Source: a virus. From it: DNA of 38,043 nucleotides. The DNA is taken from positions 1 through 38,043 of IMG/VR virus record IMGVR_UViG_3300022208_000014; one strand, given 5' to 3'. The notes beneath the pieces were generated by a model that searched no databases, was not told the DNA's origin, and saw only the letters and a list, made by a program, of their open reading frames with translations. This document shows, one piece after another, positions 35,635 to 38,043 of this stretch; positions within the stretch are counted from its first letter, which is position 1; each line of letters opens with the position of its first letter. The position numbers and the translations under genes were made by a program.

Positions 35635-36377
35635 GCCTCCATATGCAGCAACGGGAGCAAATCCTGCAGTGGGCGGGGTTTCCACACCACGGCACTGCGG
35701 ATCGTGTCCTGGTTCTCCGCCATCAGGAGCGCCCGGATAATTTTACTCTGTGGTTTGTGTGAACCGGTCCACAACGTGTCCTTACCGATACACTGCGCTA
35801 TCGTAGTGGCGTCAGCGCTTGATAAGGGGAAATTTTCCACGATGGTTCGGGCTAACATCCGCAAACCATGCAGTTTCACTAGAGGTCTGCCCTCCGAATC
35901 GCAGACAACGCCCATCGCCCGATTCATACGATCCCACCACCCCATGGAGTGCGTGTCCGCGTACTCACCAGAACTGCCCAGTGCGATTCGGTGATAATCG
36001 GCAGCCAATCGTTCTAGTCGATCCAGACTCTCATGCAGATGCCAAACCGGAACGCCGTGGGTTTTTCTGTGTGGCCATTCGCTCAGTAAATAGTCGTTAT
36101 CAGCCTCACTCCCGCAGATGATGTCGGGAATCACCGCCCAATCCACTACGGGGTGCGTTAGCCAATTCCTGGCCCACTCATAATATGACGGCCAATCGGT
36201 TGGAGTTTTTGATTTCCACAGGCTATATGCCCCGTTGTCCAATACAACCGATTTGCAGATGCCAGCCGCTAGTTCTATTTGCGCCGGGTGTGCATACGAT
36301 ACCATGGCGTTTCGACCTCGCCACGCCGCGACAGCAGCTTCCAACGGTGTTATCGGCCCTCCGTGATAATGAATCAT
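35631..36377 (-). CDS. DpdA/TGT-like putative DNA 7-deazaguanine transglycosylase
   Basis: A 248-residue protein with the pattern of compact phage TGT-fold proteins: MIHYHGGPITPLEAAVAAW, SVVLDNGAYSLWKSK (Asp47, like the DSGGF motif), WAVIPDIICG (Asp85), VPVWHLHESLDRLERLA, IALGSSGEYAD, VKLHGLRMLA and PLSSADATTIA (Asp189, like the DSA/SADS motif). TGT enzymes swap guanine for a 7-deazaguanine base; the phage DpdA branch acts on DNA and blocks many restriction enzymes. No queC/D/E or folE homologues are in the window, so the base would come from host preQ0 or genes outside. GAAGGAGGG before the ATG lies in the preceding gene. Fold call moderate-to-good; DNA as substrate is inferred. Confidence 0.65.
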   Translation of the reverse strand: MIHYHGGPITPLEAAVAAWRGRNAMVSYAHPAQIELAAGICKSVVLDNGAYSLWKSKTPTDWPSYYEWARNWLTHPVVDWAVIPDIICGSEADNDYLLSEWPHRKTHGVPVWHLHESLDRLERLAADYHRIALGSSGEYADTHSMGWWDRMNRAMGVVCDSEGRPLVKLHGLRMLARTIVENFPLSSADATTIAQCIGKDTLWTGSHKPQSKIIRALLMAENQDTIRSAVVWKPRPLQDLLPLLHMEA

Positions 36378-37087
36378 CAGCCCTCCTTCTCGTTTGGCGG
36401 AATCTCTGCGGGGCAGGGGAGGCCGTCGACGGGGTTGTGTTGCTCTGGTTCTCGAAGTTCTGGATGGTAGAAGGTTCCCAATAGCCAGACACCCCCACAC
36501 TCATTACAAACTCCGGCGTCCACGGCTCCAGCGTTGTTCGTGATTCCCTTTAAGCGTCCTCGTGTGATAACCTGTTCTCCAATGCAATATCTCCGCAGCG
36601 CCGCCCGCACCCGCGCCAGTTCGGCCTCGGCCTTTACTCGGCTACACGTCTCGCACTTGCCGCACGGCGGAGCGTTTTCCTCGCAGTCAAGCACATTTAA
36701 CTGTATGTCAGCAGCGTTTCCCTCACAGTTAAGCGCCTTCAACCGTGCTTTGAGCGCCGCGTTCTCGGACTCAAGGTCGCTCTCTGGGAAGTTGTTGATC
36801 TCATCCAGTGCGTTTTGCGCGGTCTCTGTTACGTGAAAGCCGCCGCACCCGCCAGACGTGGTGTTGCTCTCAATAATGATTTCCAGCGACTCCTTGAGAC
36901 TTTGGAGGATGGTTTGTTTCTCGCCGGGTTCATCGTATTTGCGTTGACCCGCCGCGATGGGCCGCGATAATGGATGGTCGCTCCGGTTTTGCCGCCCGTA
37001 TTTACCCTCACTGATTATTTGGTTTGCGGAACGTCTGCCGCTTCTAGCCTCATTCAGGATTTGATTGACCGATTTTTTCTCACTCAT
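36377..37087 (-). CDS. Hypothetical coiled-coil protein with cysteine motifs
   Basis: A 236-residue protein. The N-terminus has two copies of a short motif, SVNQILNEARSGRRSANQII. The middle is a helix ESDLESENAALKARLKALNC leading to coiled coil. Then CGKCETCSRVKAEAELARVR gives a CxxCxxC knuckle, and a further CNEC in GVCNECGGVWLLGTFYHPEL, so two metal sites are possible. The function is unknown. Start at 37087 overlaps the ASCH gene stop by four bases, and its stop shares a base with the DpdA-like start, so the three are translated as a unit and may work together. Confidence 0.65.
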   Translation of the reverse strand: MSEKKSVNQILNEARSGRRSANQIISEGKYGRQNRSDHPLSRPIAAGQRKYDEPGEKQTILQSLKESLEIIIESNTTSGGCGGFHVTETAQNALDEINNFPESDLESENAALKARLKALNCEGNAADIQLNVLDCEENAPPCGKCETCSRVKAEAELARVRAALRRYCIGEQVITRGRLKGITNNAGAVDAGVCNECGGVWLLGTFYHPELREPEQHNPVDGLPCPAEIPPNEKEG

Positions 37088-37821
37088 GGCTTCACCCTCG
37101 AAAATTGATAGGCCCATACCCAATCGTTCCGCTCCCATGCGCCGGGGCCGTGGAGGGATTCCCACAAGTCCTGGAAAGCCTCTTGCGGCGTGTTCCGCCA
37201 GGGCAGCCCGGAATGCCCCCGCCAGCAGCCGAAGCCGGGTTCGCGCTCGCCGGTGTATTCAACCCCTTCGGCAATGGCATCTGCCCATGAAATTTCCTGC
37301 ACCCGCTCCGGCCTGACGGACTCCACAAGCAGTGTGATTCGAGACGCCCAGCGGGGCATGTATAGCGAGGGGATCATCTCCCAATTCCCGGCAGGGTTCG
37401 CCCGATCCGCGTTGTACCTTTTGAAATGCGCCCGCTCCGCCAACAGGTGTTCCCACTCGGGATCATCGGCGTAAATGATGTTGTCTTCTTCCTCCGACAG
37501 CCCACCGCCGATGGACGGCTTGTGCCGCCAGCGCAAGTGCCTCTCCTTCACCCAAATCAGGTCTCCGGGCTGAATGCGCGGGAAGACCCGATGGGCCGTA
37601 TCATCCTCCGGGTGCGGCACCTTGAGGAACGGCCCCGGATACCCCGTAATGGCTGGCCCCGGATCAATCCGCGCTCCATCGAACCAAAGCCCGTCCCACT
37701 TGCCGGTGGTGGTGCTGTTCGCTTTGGCAATGATCCGCCTCGTATTCGTCTTATCATCGCGCAGAAGGGGCGGGATCATCGGCCCGGAGAAATTCTTCGG
37801 ATGGGCTTTCGGCTCGGTCAT
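37084..37821 (-). CDS. ASCH-domain (PUA-like) phage protein
   Basis: A 245-residue protein. It opens NFSGPMIPPLLRDDKTNTRR, the start of the ASCH-type phage family (in relatives, 'fs.pmv.ail.grKTqTRR'). IQPGDLIWVKERHLRW is the GD-LWV-E strand, SLYMPRWASRITLLVESVRP and RVQEISWADAIAEGV are the central blocks, and AFQDLWESLHG with WVWAYQF closes the domain. ASCH domains have a PUA-like fold that binds RNA or modified bases. Beside a DpdA-like gene, a role in handling modified nucleic acid is attractive but unproven. GGGAGGGC before the ATG lies in the preceding gene, with a four-base overlap. Confidence 0.75.
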   Translation of the reverse strand: MTEPKAHPKNFSGPMIPPLLRDDKTNTRRIIAKANSTTTGKWDGLWFDGARIDPGPAITGYPGPFLKVPHPEDDTAHRVFPRIQPGDLIWVKERHLRWRHKPSIGGGLSEEEDNIIYADDPEWEHLLAERAHFKRYNADRANPAGNWEMIPSLYMPRWASRITLLVESVRPERVQEISWADAIAEGVEYTGEREPGFGCWRGHSGLPWRNTPQEAFQDLWESLHGPGAWERNDWVWAYQFSRVKP

Positions 37822-38043
37822 TTGCCCTCCCCGCGCTTCCGGCGCACGGTTCTGTATTCCGGCTCGAATCTGATCTTGTCCGTGGAGCGGATTCTGCTTC
37901 GAATTGCGTTCTTGGCTTCGGCCAATGATGGACATGTCCCCACGATTTGATCTGTGTGTCTGCAATGGAAATTGACGCGCTCCAATTCAAACAACCACCA
38001 GATTCCATACTCGTGAAAAAGGATACGGTATATATATCCGGTG
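37818..38043 (-). CDS. C-terminal part of a hypothetical protein cut by the window edge
   Basis: The minus frame ending at 37818 is open to the right edge and gives at least 74 residues: YIYRILFHEYGIWWLFELER, VNFHCRHTDQIVGTCPSLAE, and a basic end (AKNAIRSRIRSTDKIRFEPE, RTVRRKRGEGK). The pattern, with aromatic strands then a helix SLAEAKNAI, is protein-like. Its TGA overlaps the ASCH gene's ATG, and it supplies that gene's ribosome site. No start lies inside the window. Family not recognised. Confidence 0.6.
   Translation of the reverse strand, partial: TGYIYRILFHEYGIWWLFELERVNFHCRHTDQIVGTCPSLAEAKNAIRSRIRSTDKIRFEPEYRTVRRKRGEGK

Noticed and set aside
37754-38008. 84-residue minus frame near the right edge
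   Set aside because: It is a different frame over the partial gene and the ASCH gene start, Ser/Arg/Pro-rich, and without a ribosome site.
1-38043. Possibility that the window is a complete circular genome
   Set aside because: Reading across the junction, the RuvC-like frame enters a shadow frame and the right-edge gene meets a stop two codons upstream with no start. The ends therefore do not join as given.
1-38043. tRNA genes, CRISPR arrays and insertion sequences
   Set aside because: I saw no cloverleaf-like sequence with conserved arms, no regularly spaced direct repeats of CRISPR length and no transposase motifs.

Overview
The window is most of a temperate, short-tailed (podovirus-type) phage or prophage. 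The evidence is a portal of the head-to-tail-connector family, T7-like tail tubular proteins A and B, three or four internal ejection proteins, a tail fibre, no tape-measure or sheath genes, plus a tyrosine integrase, a CI-like repressor and a CII-like protein. Order and families (TerS, TerL, portal, Bbp19-like, scaffold, capsid, tail tubes, ejection proteins, fibre, lysis) recall Bordetella BPP-1-type phages, but no reverse transcriptase is present. The host is not identifiable from sequence. GC-rich DNA, strong Shine-Dalgarno sites, a GH108 endolysin and a lipoprotein in the lysis block suggest a Gram-negative (diderm) bacterium, probably a proteobacterium. Both edges cut genes, so this is an excerpt. 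The two edges do not join into one reading frame.

Layout. (1) 1-6537, minus strand: early operon reading leftwards from a Cro-like ribbon-helix-helix gene through a CII-like protein, a small TMFXF-type membrane protein, a YqaJ-type exonuclease, a RecT annealing protein, a replication initiator-like protein, a possible helicase-loader position gene, several tiny zinc-ribbon proteins and a RuvC-like resolvase. Its intergenic gaps carry large hairpins, and the initiator gene contains 11-bp-spaced iterons that look like a replication origin. (2) 6611-8632: plus-strand repressor, then a secreted nuclease and a second secreted protein that look like lysogenic-conversion cargo. (3) 8706-29518, minus strand: the late operon, from TerS at its right end to the lysis genes at its left end. 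(4) 29776-32892, plus strand: ArdC-type antirestriction protein behind a near-consensus promoter, small zinc and HTH/AT-hook proteins, and the integrase. (5) 32893-33194: AT-rich attachment-site candidate. (6) 33195-38043, minus strand: excisionase-like protein, small zinc and paralogous proteins sharing one repeated ribosome-binding leader, then a tightly coupled operon with a secreted lytic transglycosylase, a DpdA/TGT-like enzyme, a cysteine-motif coiled-coil protein and an ASCH-domain protein.

The genes form a coherent temperate phage. Repressor and Cro/CII-like proteins decide lysogeny; initiator, RecT, YqaJ and RuvC handle replication and recombination; the late operon builds and releases virions. 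ArdC and the putative DpdA-like enzyme could protect phage DNA from host restriction.

The most interesting unexplained signals are: the 11-bp iterons inside the initiator gene; the DpdA-like/ASCH operon; a tandem CATGGCAC motif shared by the attachment region and the gap before the terminase gene; three 12-bp repeats at about 21-bp spacing at 8629-8683; hairpins around the early genes; and a beta-propeller inserted in the tail nozzle protein.
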